DNA of 64,000 bases from Noviherbaspirillum soli (lineage in GTDB: Bacteria; Pseudomonadota; Gammaproteobacteria; Burkholderiales; Burkholderiaceae_D): the NCBI RefSeq assembly GCF_015352955.1, contig NZ_JACYOX010000010.1, positions 1 to 64,000 of the forward strand. The letters are read 5' to 3'. Both the position numbers and the translations under genes were made by a program. The notes below the pieces were generated by a model. That model was not told the DNA's origin, ran no database searches, and saw nothing but the letters and a program-made list of their open reading frames with translations. Each line of letters begins with the position of its first letter. The first letter of the stretch is position 1. Below, piece after piece: positions 54,142 through 62,188 of this stretch.

Positions 54142-54341
54142 GGCACTCCAGGCTTAACCTTCCTCAGTGATCGGATGAATCTCGGCGGCTCTTGTGCCAG
54201 CACAAAAAACGCCTAAATTGGTTGCATTACAACAACGAAAAATCCGGGTTCCTCGGCTACACTAGGCGGCATTCGTGGCAACCATCCCGGACCGGGCGCC
54301 GCACGCCATTCGTGAAGAATCCATAGCGAGGGAGAACGTCG

Positions 54342-54755
54342 ATGAACAGCAGCCAGATCAGGCACAAGAACTTCCACGCCCTGTTCACCGACTACATCGC
54401 CCGTCATCCCGACCAGCCGCAACGCGGCATGCTCAAGCAGTTCGCCCAGCAACTGGGCTTGTCCGACCGTTACCTCAGCCACATCAAGTGCCAGCGCAAG
54501 AACATCGGCAACAGCGTGGCCCGCGCGATCGAAACCGCGCTGAACCTGCCGCACGGCTGGATGGACCGGGAACACGACCGGCCCGCGCCCCCGGCCGATG
54601 AACGCGAACGACTGTTCCTCGACACGGCGCTGACGCTGTTCCGCGCCCAGCCCGACTATGCGCGCGAGCTGATGCTGGACCTGCTGCGCCAGCAACTGGC
54701 AGCGCCGCGCGCCAACCTGTCACCGGCCGCGCTCAACGACACGACGACGGCCTGA
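54342..54755 (+). CDS. HTH (XRE-like) regulator of the phage-type module
   Basis: The protein has 137 residues. A helix-turn-helix appears in GMLKQFAQQLGLSDRYLSHI and KCQRKNIGNSVARAIETALN, ending LPHGWMD, the pattern of CI/XRE-like regulators in betaproteobacterial phages. The C-terminal half is helical (LFLDTALTLFRAQPDYAREL) and may dimerise. It is divergent from the module genes on the minus strand, the classic repressor position. Ribosome site AGGGAGAA precedes the ATG. Confidence 0.75.
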   Translation: MNSSQIRHKNFHALFTDYIARHPDQPQRGMLKQFAQQLGLSDRYLSHIKCQRKNIGNSVARAIETALNLPHGWMDREHDRPAPPADERERLFLDTALTLFRAQPDYARELMLDLLRQQLAAPRANLSPAALNDTTTA

Positions 54756-55422
54756 CTGGCGGGAGCAAACGCCACAGCCACGGACGGTTATTCAGGCAGC
54801 ATCAAGGCAGAGCTGCCGCAGTAATTAATTAAGGAAATTCCGGCATGTTCCTGCCGGTCAGTGATTGCGAAATAGGCTGTATATAAACACAGTGCCCATG
54901 TTAACTAAATCTGCGACCAATTGCAATACCTTTCCGGTAGTTTTTGCTGAAAAATTCAGCAGAAAGTCACAAGGTTGAAGATTGGAAGAAAATCATAAAG
55001 CACTGTTTCTAAATAAAAATAAAATGTCGCGCAGTGCTTTTCGTCTCCATCGGAGATGAGGTTGCAGAGCTGGTTTTTCAAGGGGTTTCAAGCGTGACCA
55101 AAAGGTGTTGAAACGCGGGTGGAAACTGCTGTTCGGTCCGCTTTGACGTTAAGGCAACAAGCAGAGGATTGCCGGCATTCATGTTGTCGTAGCATTAATC
55201 TCGCGATGCCAGCCTGCATCCTCCCTTAATCCGGATCGGCTTGACTGTTGAGCTTTAATCCGGCAACCGTGGAGGCCAACAACTGCAGGCGAGAGCGGAG
55301 TGGCGCTTTCCCGGAGAGCAGCAGCCCGTCCGGTCCCATGGCATCGGCTGTTCGCAGGCGGCGTTTGGCGCTCCGCTACACTGCAGCGCCGTGCATAAAG
55401 TACACAAACGGGGAAGAATGTT
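54756..55422. other. AT-rich intergenic region with no gene recognised
   Basis: About 670 bases between the HTH regulator and the convergent ornithine-cyclodeaminase-family gene. It is AT-rich from about 54820 to 55060 and contains a small stem (TGCTGAA-AAA-TTCAGCA at 54945-54961). No gene, tRNA or att-like repeat was recognised; this would be the natural place for the edge of the phage-type module. Confidence 0.45.
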
Positions 55423-56349
55423 CTATGCCGCTGCGCCGGCCGCCATGATGCGCTGATAAGCCAGCCCCGCCAGCGCCACATCCTGCAATCCCACGCCCAC
55501 TGCCTTGTAGATCAGGATGTCATCCGCATCGCGGCGTACTGTTACCTTGCCGGCCACCAGGTCGCCGAGTTCATGGATGCTGCCGGCATCCACTGCGCCT
55601 TCCGCTGCCCGCACCAGGTCGCCGGCCTCGCGCAGGGTCTGTGTGCGCCACTCGACCACGACTGCCGCGGCCCGCGACAGGGCTGCGTCATCCAGTTCAC
55701 GGGTGTGGGGCAGGCTCGAACCCACGGCAGCGATGAATGTGCCAGGCTTGAGCCAGTCGCCGGAAAACAGCGGCTCGGTTGACCGTGACGCGGTCACCAC
55801 GATGTCAGCCTCGCGCACCAGCTGCTCAGGCTCCGCAGTCGTCACCTCCACGTTGCATAACGCCTGCAGGCGCTCGGCCAGCCCGACGGGCGCATACGGA
55901 TCGCACACCAGGATGCGCCGCAGCGGGAAAGCCAGCGCGAACTGCTGCGCATGCTGGATGCCCTGCACGCCGGCGCCGAACAGGCCCAGCACGGACGACT
56001 CGGGCCGTGCCATCTGGCGCGCGGCCAGCACCGAGCAGGCGGCAGTGCGCAAGCGGGTGATCGTGCCGGCATCGAACGACGCCAGCGGCCGGCCAGTCTC
56101 GGTGGAGAACAGCAAAATCACGAACTGGAATTGTCCCTTGATGGTGGTATAGACCTTGGCGCCGGTCACGCCTTGCGCGGGAATTACCGCGCCCAGCGTC
56201 GACAGCTTGACGCCGCCCGCTTCGGTACGGATGCGCTCCTGCATCGCGGCTTCTCCGGCGGCGAAGCTGGCGAACGCATCGCGCATGGCGGCTTCGGCAT
56301 CGGCAGCCGTCACGTGGCTGTCTATCATGTCATCGGTGATATGGATCAA
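55423..56349 (-). CDS. Ornithine cyclodeaminase/mu-crystallin family enzyme
   Basis: The protein has 308 residues. The family fold is complete: AAMRDAFASFAAGEAAMQER, VTGAKVYTTIKGQFQFVILL, FDAGTITRLRTAACSVLAAR, the Rossmann glycine motif LGLFGAGVQGIQHAQQFALA, and DIVVTASRSTEPLFSGDWLK with FIAAVGSSLPHTRELDD. Members cyclise ornithine, reduce delta-1-pyrroline/piperideine-2-carboxylate, or act on related imino/amino acids with NAD(P)H. It follows the GntR gene by 14 bases on the same strand and faces the permease/oxidase genes across a shared operator region, so it likely acts on the same substrate or its product. The exact reaction is not predictable here. Confidence 0.9.
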   Translation of the reverse strand: MIHITDDMIDSHVTAADAEAAMRDAFASFAAGEAAMQERIRTEAGGVKLSTLGAVIPAQGVTGAKVYTTIKGQFQFVILLFSTETGRPLASFDAGTITRLRTAACSVLAARQMARPESSVLGLFGAGVQGIQHAQQFALAFPLRRILVCDPYAPVGLAERLQALCNVEVTTAEPEQLVREADIVVTASRSTEPLFSGDWLKPGTFIAAVGSSLPHTRELDDAALSRAAAVVVEWRTQTLREAGDLVRAAEGAVDAGSIHELGDLVAGKVTVRRDADDILIYKAVGVGLQDVALAGLAYQRIMAAGAAA

Positions 56350-56363
56350 GGGACTTCCTTTCG

Positions 56364-57071
56364 TCAGGTGGAGGGGCTTGGTGCGGCTGGCGGCCTCAGC
56401 GAGGCGTTGGCGGCGTTATGCACATGCTGGGCGGCGAGCAGGGCGGCCAGTTCGGCATTGCCGGCAATGACCGCCTGCAGGATCTGGGCATGCTCTTCCC
56501 AGTTCTGCCGGGCGCGCTGCGCGCCCGCACTGGCAAACAGCATCACGGTGCGGGTGCGCAGCGAGCGCACCATGTCGGTCAGCACATCGTTGCCGGCCAC
56601 GGTGGCCAGCAGTTCATGAAACCGGTTGTTCAGGTCGGCCAGCAACTCGACCTTGTCGGTCCTGGCGGCTTCGATGCCCATGTTCAGCACCGCCTGCAGG
56701 TCGGCGACCGCCTTGTCGTTGCGGCGCTGCGCGGCCAGCTTGGCATTCAGGCCTTCCAGCGTGGCCCGCACCTCGACCAGGTCGCGCGCAACCTCATTGG
56801 AGAGGAAGGCCACCGAAGCGCCGCGGCGCGGCTCGATGGTCACCAGCCCTTCGGAGGCCAGCGCGCGCAGCGCCTCGCGCACCGGAATGCGCGAGGCGCC
56901 CAGCTCGTCGGCCAGCTTGCCCTCTACCAGGCGGTCGCCCGTCTTGAGGTCGCCGCTGAGAATGCGGGCGCGCAGCGTGTCGCGGATGACCTCTCCCAGC
57001 GATACATGCTGGTCGGCCAGCTTGACTGGCGGGTGCCGCGGCTCGGAAGTGCTGAATGGAAAGTTGGACAT
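56364..57071 (-). CDS. FCD-type GntR regulator of the oxidase regulon
   Basis: The protein has 235 residues. Winged helix: LGEVIRDTLRARILSGDLKT, DRLVEGKLADELGASRIPVR, EALRALASEGLVTIEPRRGA. FCD ligand domain: EVRATLEGLNAKLAAQRRND, DLNNRFHELLATVAGNDVLT, NWEEHAQILQAVIAGN. Start at 57071 chosen because the 52 upstream residues in frame do not fit the family. It is divergent from the permease gene; three near-identical palindromes near its own promoter, the permease and the oxidase operon are the likely binding sites. Confidence 0.88.
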   Translation of the reverse strand: MSNFPFSTSEPRHPPVKLADQHVSLGEVIRDTLRARILSGDLKTGDRLVEGKLADELGASRIPVREALRALASEGLVTIEPRRGASVAFLSNEVARDLVEVRATLEGLNAKLAAQRRNDKAVADLQAVLNMGIEAARTDKVELLADLNNRFHELLATVAGNDVLTDMVRSLRTRTVMLFASAGAQRARQNWEEHAQILQAVIAGNAELAALLAAQHVHNAANASLRPPAAPSPST

Positions 57072-57231
57072 GAGATTGCTTACAGGAATGGGATACGGAA
57101 CATTGTATGCCAGCCGCCCCTGCGGAGGGCTGCATTGCACCAAAGCCGGCACGTCGCGCTCCTTTGATGCATGTTCCGTCGGCAAACGCGCGTGGCGGCT
57201 AGTGTCGTCCTCCGCCATGCAGCTCAAATAA

Positions 57232-57249
57232 CGATATATTGTATACCGT
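57232..57249. promoter_or_regulatory. Operator site A (GntR gene side)
   Basis: CGATATATTGTATACCGT; on the minus strand it reads ACGGTATACAATATATCG, nearly identical to sites B and C. It lies 161 bases upstream of the GntR start. Confidence 0.7.
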
Positions 57250-57398
57250 ATTGGCGCGCAGACCCTTCTTCTGATCCTTAACTGGCAGACTTGGCGCGAT
57301 ATTGCCGTCTCCTCAGCAATGGGAACGCTTCTTGCTCAGCTGTGCAGTGCCAGCTGCCTCGCTTTTCTTCGAACTTGCTTGTTGCCGGTCCAGATTAA

Positions 57399-57415
57399 AC
57401 GGTATACAGTGTACC
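57399..57415. promoter_or_regulatory. Operator site B (permease promoter)
   Basis: ACGGTATACAGTGTACC, an imperfect palindrome around GTATAC/GTGTAC, 51 bases upstream of the permease start. Shares ACGGTATACA exactly with sites A and C. Confidence 0.72.
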
Positions 57416-57465
57416 AAGTTGGAAGGAGACAGTTTTATCTATAACTATTCAATTGGGATGACGCA

Positions 57466-58998
57466 ATGCAAAATGCCATTACCCTTACCGCTGCCCACTG
57501 GTTTTATCTGGCAGGGGTTGCCGCCGTCGTAGTCACCATGATTTTCCGGGCCAATGTGGTCGTGCCTTCGGTCATTGCCACATTCTTCGTCGTCCTTGCG
57601 CTATCGGGCAGCATGATCAGCGCCCTGGGCGGTATTTTCACCGCCAGCCTGGTTGCCGCCAAGGAGCTTTTCAATATTTTCCTCGTCATCGCCTTCATGA
57701 CCGCGCTGCTCAACGCGCTCAAGACCATACAGTCCGACGTGCGCATGGTGGAGCCGTTCCGGCTGGTGATGAAGAACGGCCATGTCGCCTACTTCATGCT
57801 GGCCGGGATCACCTATGTGATTTCGCTGTTTTTCTGGCCGACGCCGGCCGTGCCGCTGGTGTCGGCGATCCTGCTGCCGGCAGCGATCGCCGCCGGCCTG
57901 CCGCCGCTGGCGGGCGCGATGGCCATCGCCATCGCCGGGCAGGGCATGGCGCTGTCGTCGGATTACGTGATCGGGGTCGCGCCCGGCATCAGCGCCAAGG
58001 CGGCCGGGGCAGGGGTAAGCGCCGCGCTGGTGGCCGACCGCGCACTGATGCTGTCGCTGATCACCGGCGTGATCGCGCTGGGCCTGGGCTATCTGATGAC
58101 ACGCAAGAATTTCAAATCGGCCAGCCCCTTGCACCTGGAAAAATGGCAGGCGACCGCCGCCAACGGCACGGCGGACCTGGGCGGCCCCGGCACCTTTGAA
58201 AAGGCCGAGATCGCCCATGGCACCGAGCGCGCGCCTCTTGCCACCGAGTCCGACATCGACGCGCTGCTGATGCTGCAGAGCCAGCGTCGCAACCGCTGGT
58301 CCAAGATCTTCGCCGTGGTGACGCCGCTTGCCTTCCTGGCAGTAGTGCTGGTGATGGTACTGCCGAAGATGGGCACCGGGCTGCCCGACCTCAAGGGCGG
58401 CGACGCGGCCGCGCTGGTGGGCGGCGTGGCGGCATTGCTGATGATGCTGGTGACACTGGTGTCGGTCGGCCCGCGCCGCATGCTGGACGTGTGTCCAGAC
58501 CATGTGACCGACGGCCTGGTGTTCGCTTTCAAGGCCATGGGCTCGGTGCTGCCGATTGCAGGCTTCTTCTTCCTGGGCGCCAGCGAAACCGCGGCCCAGG
58601 TCCTGGGCGTAACGGCCGACAAGGCGCCCAGCCTGCTGTTTGAACTGGTCCAGGCCGGCAAGGATTTCATTCCCGATAGCCGTATCTTCGTCGCATTCGG
58701 CGTGCTGCTGGTAGGCATGATCACCGGCATCGACGGGTCGGGATTCTCCGGCCTGCCGCTGACGGGCGCGCTGTCCGGTGCATTGGGTCCGGTGGTCGGC
58801 CTCAATCCCGCCACCCTCGCCGCGGTCGGCCAGATGGGCGCGGTATGGACCGGTGGCGGCACCCTGATCGCCTGGTCGTCGCTGATTGCGGTAGCCGGCT
58901 TCGCAAGGGTGCCGGTGCTGGAGGCGGTGCGCATGTTGATGCTGCCGGTGCTGATCGGGCTGGCAGTAGCGACGCTAGCGTCCACCATGATCTGGTAA
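57466..58998 (+). CDS. Multi-spanning permease (ion-transporter-type), substrate unknown
   Basis: The protein has 510 residues with about twelve membrane segments and a soluble central loop (about residues 215-280). Features include FFWPTPAVPLVSAILLPAAI, AGQGMALSSDYVIGVAPGIS, GMITGIDGSGFSGLPLTGAL and AVWTGGGTLIAWSSLIAVAG, a two-fold glycine-rich arrangement as in the ion transporter (IT) superfamily. I cannot assign a substrate. An operator site lies in its promoter. Its end is 380 bases before the oxidase gene, with a further operator in that gap, so it forms its own transcription unit within the same regulon and is the likely importer. Confidence 0.8.
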   Translation: MQNAITLTAAHWFYLAGVAAVVVTMIFRANVVVPSVIATFFVVLALSGSMISALGGIFTASLVAAKELFNIFLVIAFMTALLNALKTIQSDVRMVEPFRLVMKNGHVAYFMLAGITYVISLFFWPTPAVPLVSAILLPAAIAAGLPPLAGAMAIAIAGQGMALSSDYVIGVAPGISAKAAGAGVSAALVADRALMLSLITGVIALGLGYLMTRKNFKSASPLHLEKWQATAANGTADLGGPGTFEKAEIAHGTERAPLATESDIDALLMLQSQRRNRWSKIFAVVTPLAFLAVVLVMVLPKMGTGLPDLKGGDAAALVGGVAALLMMLVTLVSVGPRRMLDVCPDHVTDGLVFAFKAMGSVLPIAGFFFLGASETAAQVLGVTADKAPSLLFELVQAGKDFIPDSRIFVAFGVLLVGMITGIDGSGFSGLPLTGALSGALGPVVGLNPATLAAVGQMGAVWTGGGTLIAWSSLIAVAGFARVPVLEAVRMLMLPVLIGLAVATLASTMIW

Positions 58999-59241
58999 GT
59001 CGCCACAGGCGTGCATGGCGGCGATGGTATCCCGCGCCATGCTGCCGCGTCGGCCGGGCTGAAAGCCTGGTGGAAGTGGTCAGGAGACGGCCCCGCCCGG
59101 CGCAGATGCCAAACGCCAGCATGGCGGAAGCGCCGCGGGAACTGGGCCGGCAGCGCCCGCTTCTGCAGCACCGGGCAGCGGCCGAATCGCAATCCAGACA
59201 ACTGTAAAAAAACCGCAATACGGCGTAGACAAACAAAAACA

Positions 59242-59258
59242 ACGGTATACAATATACT
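59242..59258. promoter_or_regulatory. Operator site C (oxidase operon promoter)
   Basis: ACGGTATACAATATACT, 121 bases upstream of the oxidase start. It shares ACGGTATACA with site B and the reverse complement of site A, giving a consensus ACGGTATACARTRTAYY-like palindrome for the adjacent GntR protein. Confidence 0.72.
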
Positions 59259-59378
59259 GGAATGCTGAAAAACACGGTGAAGCCCGCCAAGGTAATCCGC
59301 AGGCCAAGCTGAAAACGATGTTCAAGCGCAGCGCAGCACCGGCGCTTTAATTACCCCAACCTTGAATCGGAGACAACC

Positions 59379-60110
59379 ATGACTGCATTAATGAACCGGG
59401 ATGAATTTCGCACTGCGCTGGAGAACGCGATCAAGGGCCGCAGCGCCAACACCTCGCCGTTCAGCCTGGCCTGGGCCAATGGCACCCTGACCCGCGAGCA
59501 CCTGGCGCGCTGGGCGGAAAACCATTACCACTATGTCGGCCCGTTCGCCGACTATCTCGGTTATCTCTATGCCCGCATGCCGGAGCGCTACACCGAAGCC
59601 AAGGACTTCCTGCTGGCAAACATGTACGAGGAAGAAATCGGCGGCGACCGCCACACCGACCTGCTGATCCGCTTCGCCGAAGCCTGCGGCACCACCCGCG
59701 AGCGCGTGGTCGACCCGGACAACATGTCGCCCACCACGCTGGGCCTGCAGAGCTGGTGCTATGCCGTTGCCATGCGCGAAGATCCGATCGTCGCCGTGGC
59801 CGGCCTGGTGGTCGGCCTGGAATCCCAGGTGCCGTCGATCTACCGCAAGCAGACGCCGACGCTGCGCGAGAAATACGGCTTCACCGACGAGGAAGTCGAA
59901 TTCTTCGACCTGCATATTTCGTCCGACGAAATTCACGGCGAGCGCGGCTACCAGATCGTGCTGGAGCATGCCAACACGGTCGAACTGCAGCAGCGCTGCC
60001 TGAAGATCTGCGAACTGGGCGCCCGCATGCGCCTGCTCTACACCACCGCGCTGTATCACGACTATGTCGAGCAGCGCGGCGAAGCCCCGGCCCTGGCCAA
60101 TGCGGCCTGA
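59379..60110 (+). CDS. Heme-oxygenase-like diiron oxidase (HDO family)
   Basis: The protein has 243 residues, all-helical, of the TenA/PqqC/CADD-like fold. All six metal ligands known from HDO enzymes can be placed: E85 and H92 (EEIGGDRH, spacing E-x6-H), E148 (VVGLESQVPSIY), and H179, D183, H186 (LHISSDEIHGERG, spacing H-x3-D-x2-H). The start at 59379 follows CGGAGACAACC. HDOs use O2 and two ferrous ions for C-C or C-H cleavage, N-oxygenation or similar and need external electrons; a ferredoxin, a ferredoxin-fused reductase and an aldehyde dehydrogenase follow in the same operon. Substrate unknown; an amino or fatty acid is possible by family analogy. It is not a canonical heme oxygenase. 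Confidence 0.85.
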   Translation: MTALMNRDEFRTALENAIKGRSANTSPFSLAWANGTLTREHLARWAENHYHYVGPFADYLGYLYARMPERYTEAKDFLLANMYEEEIGGDRHTDLLIRFAEACGTTRERVVDPDNMSPTTLGLQSWCYAVAMREDPIVAVAGLVVGLESQVPSIYRKQTPTLREKYGFTDEEVEFFDLHISSDEIHGERGYQIVLEHANTVELQQRCLKICELGARMRLLYTTALYHDYVEQRGEAPALANAA

Positions 60111-60189
60111 GTCAAGCGGGCAGGGTAACGCCGCATCCGATGCGATGCGGTGCTCCCGCAGTTCAGCACCAATTCAAGAAGGCCATGCA

Positions 60190-61641
60190 ATGAGCAATCC
60201 ACAGCAGTTTTCCAATTACATCGATGGTGAATGGGCCGCGAGCGTGACCGGCCGCACCTTCGAGAACCGCAACCCGGCCGACAGCAGCGACCTGGTCGGC
60301 CTGTTCCAGGCTTCCAGCGCCGACGATGCGCGCCAGGCCGTCAGGGCCGCCGCCGCCGCCTTCGACGGCTGGAAGAAAACCCCGATTTCCAAACGCGCCG
60401 CCATCCTCAACAGCGCCGCCGCCTACCTGGAGCAGAATGCCCAGCGCTTCGCCGAGGAACTGACCCGCGAGGAAGGCAAGGCGCTGGCCCTGGCCAAGGA
60501 CGAGGTGCTGCGTTCGGCGCAGACGCTGCGCTTCTATGCGGTCGAAGGCCAGTCCTTCAGCGGCGAGACCTATCCGCAGGACGATGCCGACATGATCGTC
60601 TACAGCCAGCGCGAGCCGCTGGGCGTGGTCACCGTCATCGCGCCGTGGAATTTCCCGATCTCCATCCCGGCCCGTAAGATTGCGCCGGCGCTGATCACCG
60701 GCAACACCGTGGTATTCAAGCCGTCCAGCGAAGCGCCGCTGTCGGGCCTGCGCCTGGCCGAGGCGCTGGTGCAGGCCGGCATCCCGAAAGGCGTGCTGAA
60801 CTTCATCACCGGCCGCGCCGGCGACATTGGCGCCGCCATCACCGAGGCGCCGGAAGTGCGCGCCATTTCCTTCACCGGCTCCACCGTGGCCGGGCAGCAT
60901 ATCCACCGCTCGGTGGGCATGACCACCCGCACCCAGATGGAACTGGGCGGCAAGAACCCGCTGATCGTGATGGAAGACGCCGACCTCGACCGTGCCGTCG
61001 ACCTCGTGGTCAAGGGCGGGCTGTCGCTGTCGGGCCAGGCCTGCACCGGCACCAGCCGCATCCTGGTGATGGCCCAGGTCAAGGCGCAGTTCACCGAGAA
61101 GCTGCTGGCGAAGGTGAAGTCGATGAAAGTCGGCAGCGGCGCATCGGGCGCCGAGATCGGCCCGCTGGCCAGCGAGAAGCAGATGGAAAACGTGCTGTCC
61201 TACGTGGCCATAGGCAAGCGGGAAGCCACCCATTTGATCGGCGGCGAGCGCCTGCAGGACGGCGACTTCGCCCGCGGCTATTACGTCGCGCCGGCGGTGT
61301 TCACCGACGTCACCCAGCAGATGCGCATCGCCCGCGAGGAAATCTTCGGCCCGGTGCTGGCCATCATCGAAGTCGACAGCTATGAGGACGCGATCGCCAA
61401 GGCCAATGACACCGAGTACGGCCTGTCGGCGGCGATCGTCACCAGCAATCCGCGCTACAGCCACCGCTTCCCGCATGACATCCAGGCCGGCACGGTGAAG
61501 ATCAACCGCACCACCACCGGCAACCTGATCAATGCGCCGTTCGGCGGGCTGAAGTCGTCGAGCACCTCGACCTTCCGCGAGTCCGGACGCGCCGGGCTGG
61601 AGTTCTATACACAGATCAAGACGGTCTATCGCGGCGCCTGA
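60190..61641 (+). CDS. NAD(P)+-dependent aldehyde dehydrogenase
   Basis: The protein has 483 residues. NAD(P)-binding PWNFPISIPARKIAPALITG, VFKPSSEAPLSG and FTGSTVAGQHIH, general-base glutamate in MELGGKNPLIVMEDADLD, catalytic cysteine in LSGQACTGTSRILV, and EIFGPVLAIIEVDSYEDAIA are all present. It resembles alpha-ketoglutarate-semialdehyde/succinate-semialdehyde types, but eye comparison cannot fix the substrate. The start at 60190 opens the family's usual N-terminus; a longer in-frame start would overlap the oxidase gene. In context it would oxidise an aldehyde produced by the HDO enzyme. Confidence 0.92.
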   Translation: MSNPQQFSNYIDGEWAASVTGRTFENRNPADSSDLVGLFQASSADDARQAVRAAAAAFDGWKKTPISKRAAILNSAAAYLEQNAQRFAEELTREEGKALALAKDEVLRSAQTLRFYAVEGQSFSGETYPQDDADMIVYSQREPLGVVTVIAPWNFPISIPARKIAPALITGNTVVFKPSSEAPLSGLRLAEALVQAGIPKGVLNFITGRAGDIGAAITEAPEVRAISFTGSTVAGQHIHRSVGMTTRTQMELGGKNPLIVMEDADLDRAVDLVVKGGLSLSGQACTGTSRILVMAQVKAQFTEKLLAKVKSMKVGSGASGAEIGPLASEKQMENVLSYVAIGKREATHLIGGERLQDGDFARGYYVAPAVFTDVTQQMRIAREEIFGPVLAIIEVDSYEDAIAKANDTEYGLSAAIVTSNPRYSHRFPHDIQAGTVKINRTTTGNLINAPFGGLKSSSTSTFRESGRAGLEFYTQIKTVYRGA

Positions 61642-61670
61642 GCGCCGCCAACAAGCAAAAGGGAATACAC

Positions 61671-62150
61671 ATGAAGCAGGCAATCAAGCTGGAATTGCGC
61701 GAAGCGCGCCTGATGATCGCGGCGGCCATCGAAAAGGCGCGCCAGATCAAGGTGCTGGAAACCATCTGCGTGGTGGACGACGGCGGCTATCCGATCGCGA
61801 TGGACCGCATGGACGGCGCCCGCATCACCGGCCCGCAGATCGCATGGAACAAGGCCTTCACGGCGGCCGGCCACAAGCGCTCCACCCATCTGTTCAACAC
61901 CGCGCCCAACGGCCCGGCGCTGCCCGGCAATGAAGCCTTCGGCATCCAGTGGAGCTTCGACGGCAAGTTCGCGGTGTTCGTCGGCGGCTTCCCGGTGGTG
62001 GTCAATGGCGAAGTCATCGGCGGCGTGGGCCTGAGCGGCGGCAACGGCGAGCAGGATACCGCCTGCGGCCTGGCGGCATTGCAGGCGCTGAAGGACGCGC
62101 TGGCCGGCGAGGGCTATGACGTGATGGTCGAGGCGGACATCAAGAAATAA
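61671..62150 (+). CDS. GlcG/HbpS-family protein
   Basis: The protein has 159 residues with the family hallmarks ICVVDDGGYPIAMDRMDGAR, ITGPQIAWNKAFTAA, and GGFPVVVNGEVIGGVGLSGG. GlcG/HbpS proteins are small cytoplasmic or exported proteins often paired with oxidoreductases; some bind heme or small corrinoid-type cofactors. No signal peptide here. It lies 29 bases after the aldehyde dehydrogenase gene, in the same operon. Its role here is unknown; a substrate- or cofactor-binding accessory is my guess. Confidence 0.85.
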   Translation: MKQAIKLELREARLMIAAAIEKARQIKVLETICVVDDGGYPIAMDRMDGARITGPQIAWNKAFTAAGHKRSTHLFNTAPNGPALPGNEAFGIQWSFDGKFAVFVGGFPVVVNGEVIGGVGLSGGNGEQDTACGLAALQALKDALAGEGYDVMVEADIKK

Positions 62151-62188
62151 GGCAGTCCCGGCCTGGCCGGGAACGGATGGAGTGGACG

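Noticed and set aside
54756-55422. Integration site (tRNA or direct repeats) at the edge of the phage-type module
   Set aside because: I found no tRNA-like cloverleaf and no direct repeat of convincing length on both sides of the module.
59379-60110. Reading this gene as the biliverdin-producing heme oxygenase for the phytochrome, or as a thiamin-salvage TenA
   Set aside because: The six ligands match the HDO diiron pattern (E85, H92, E148, H179, D183, H186), and the operon encodes redox partners and an aldehyde dehydrogenase, not thiamin or bilin genes.
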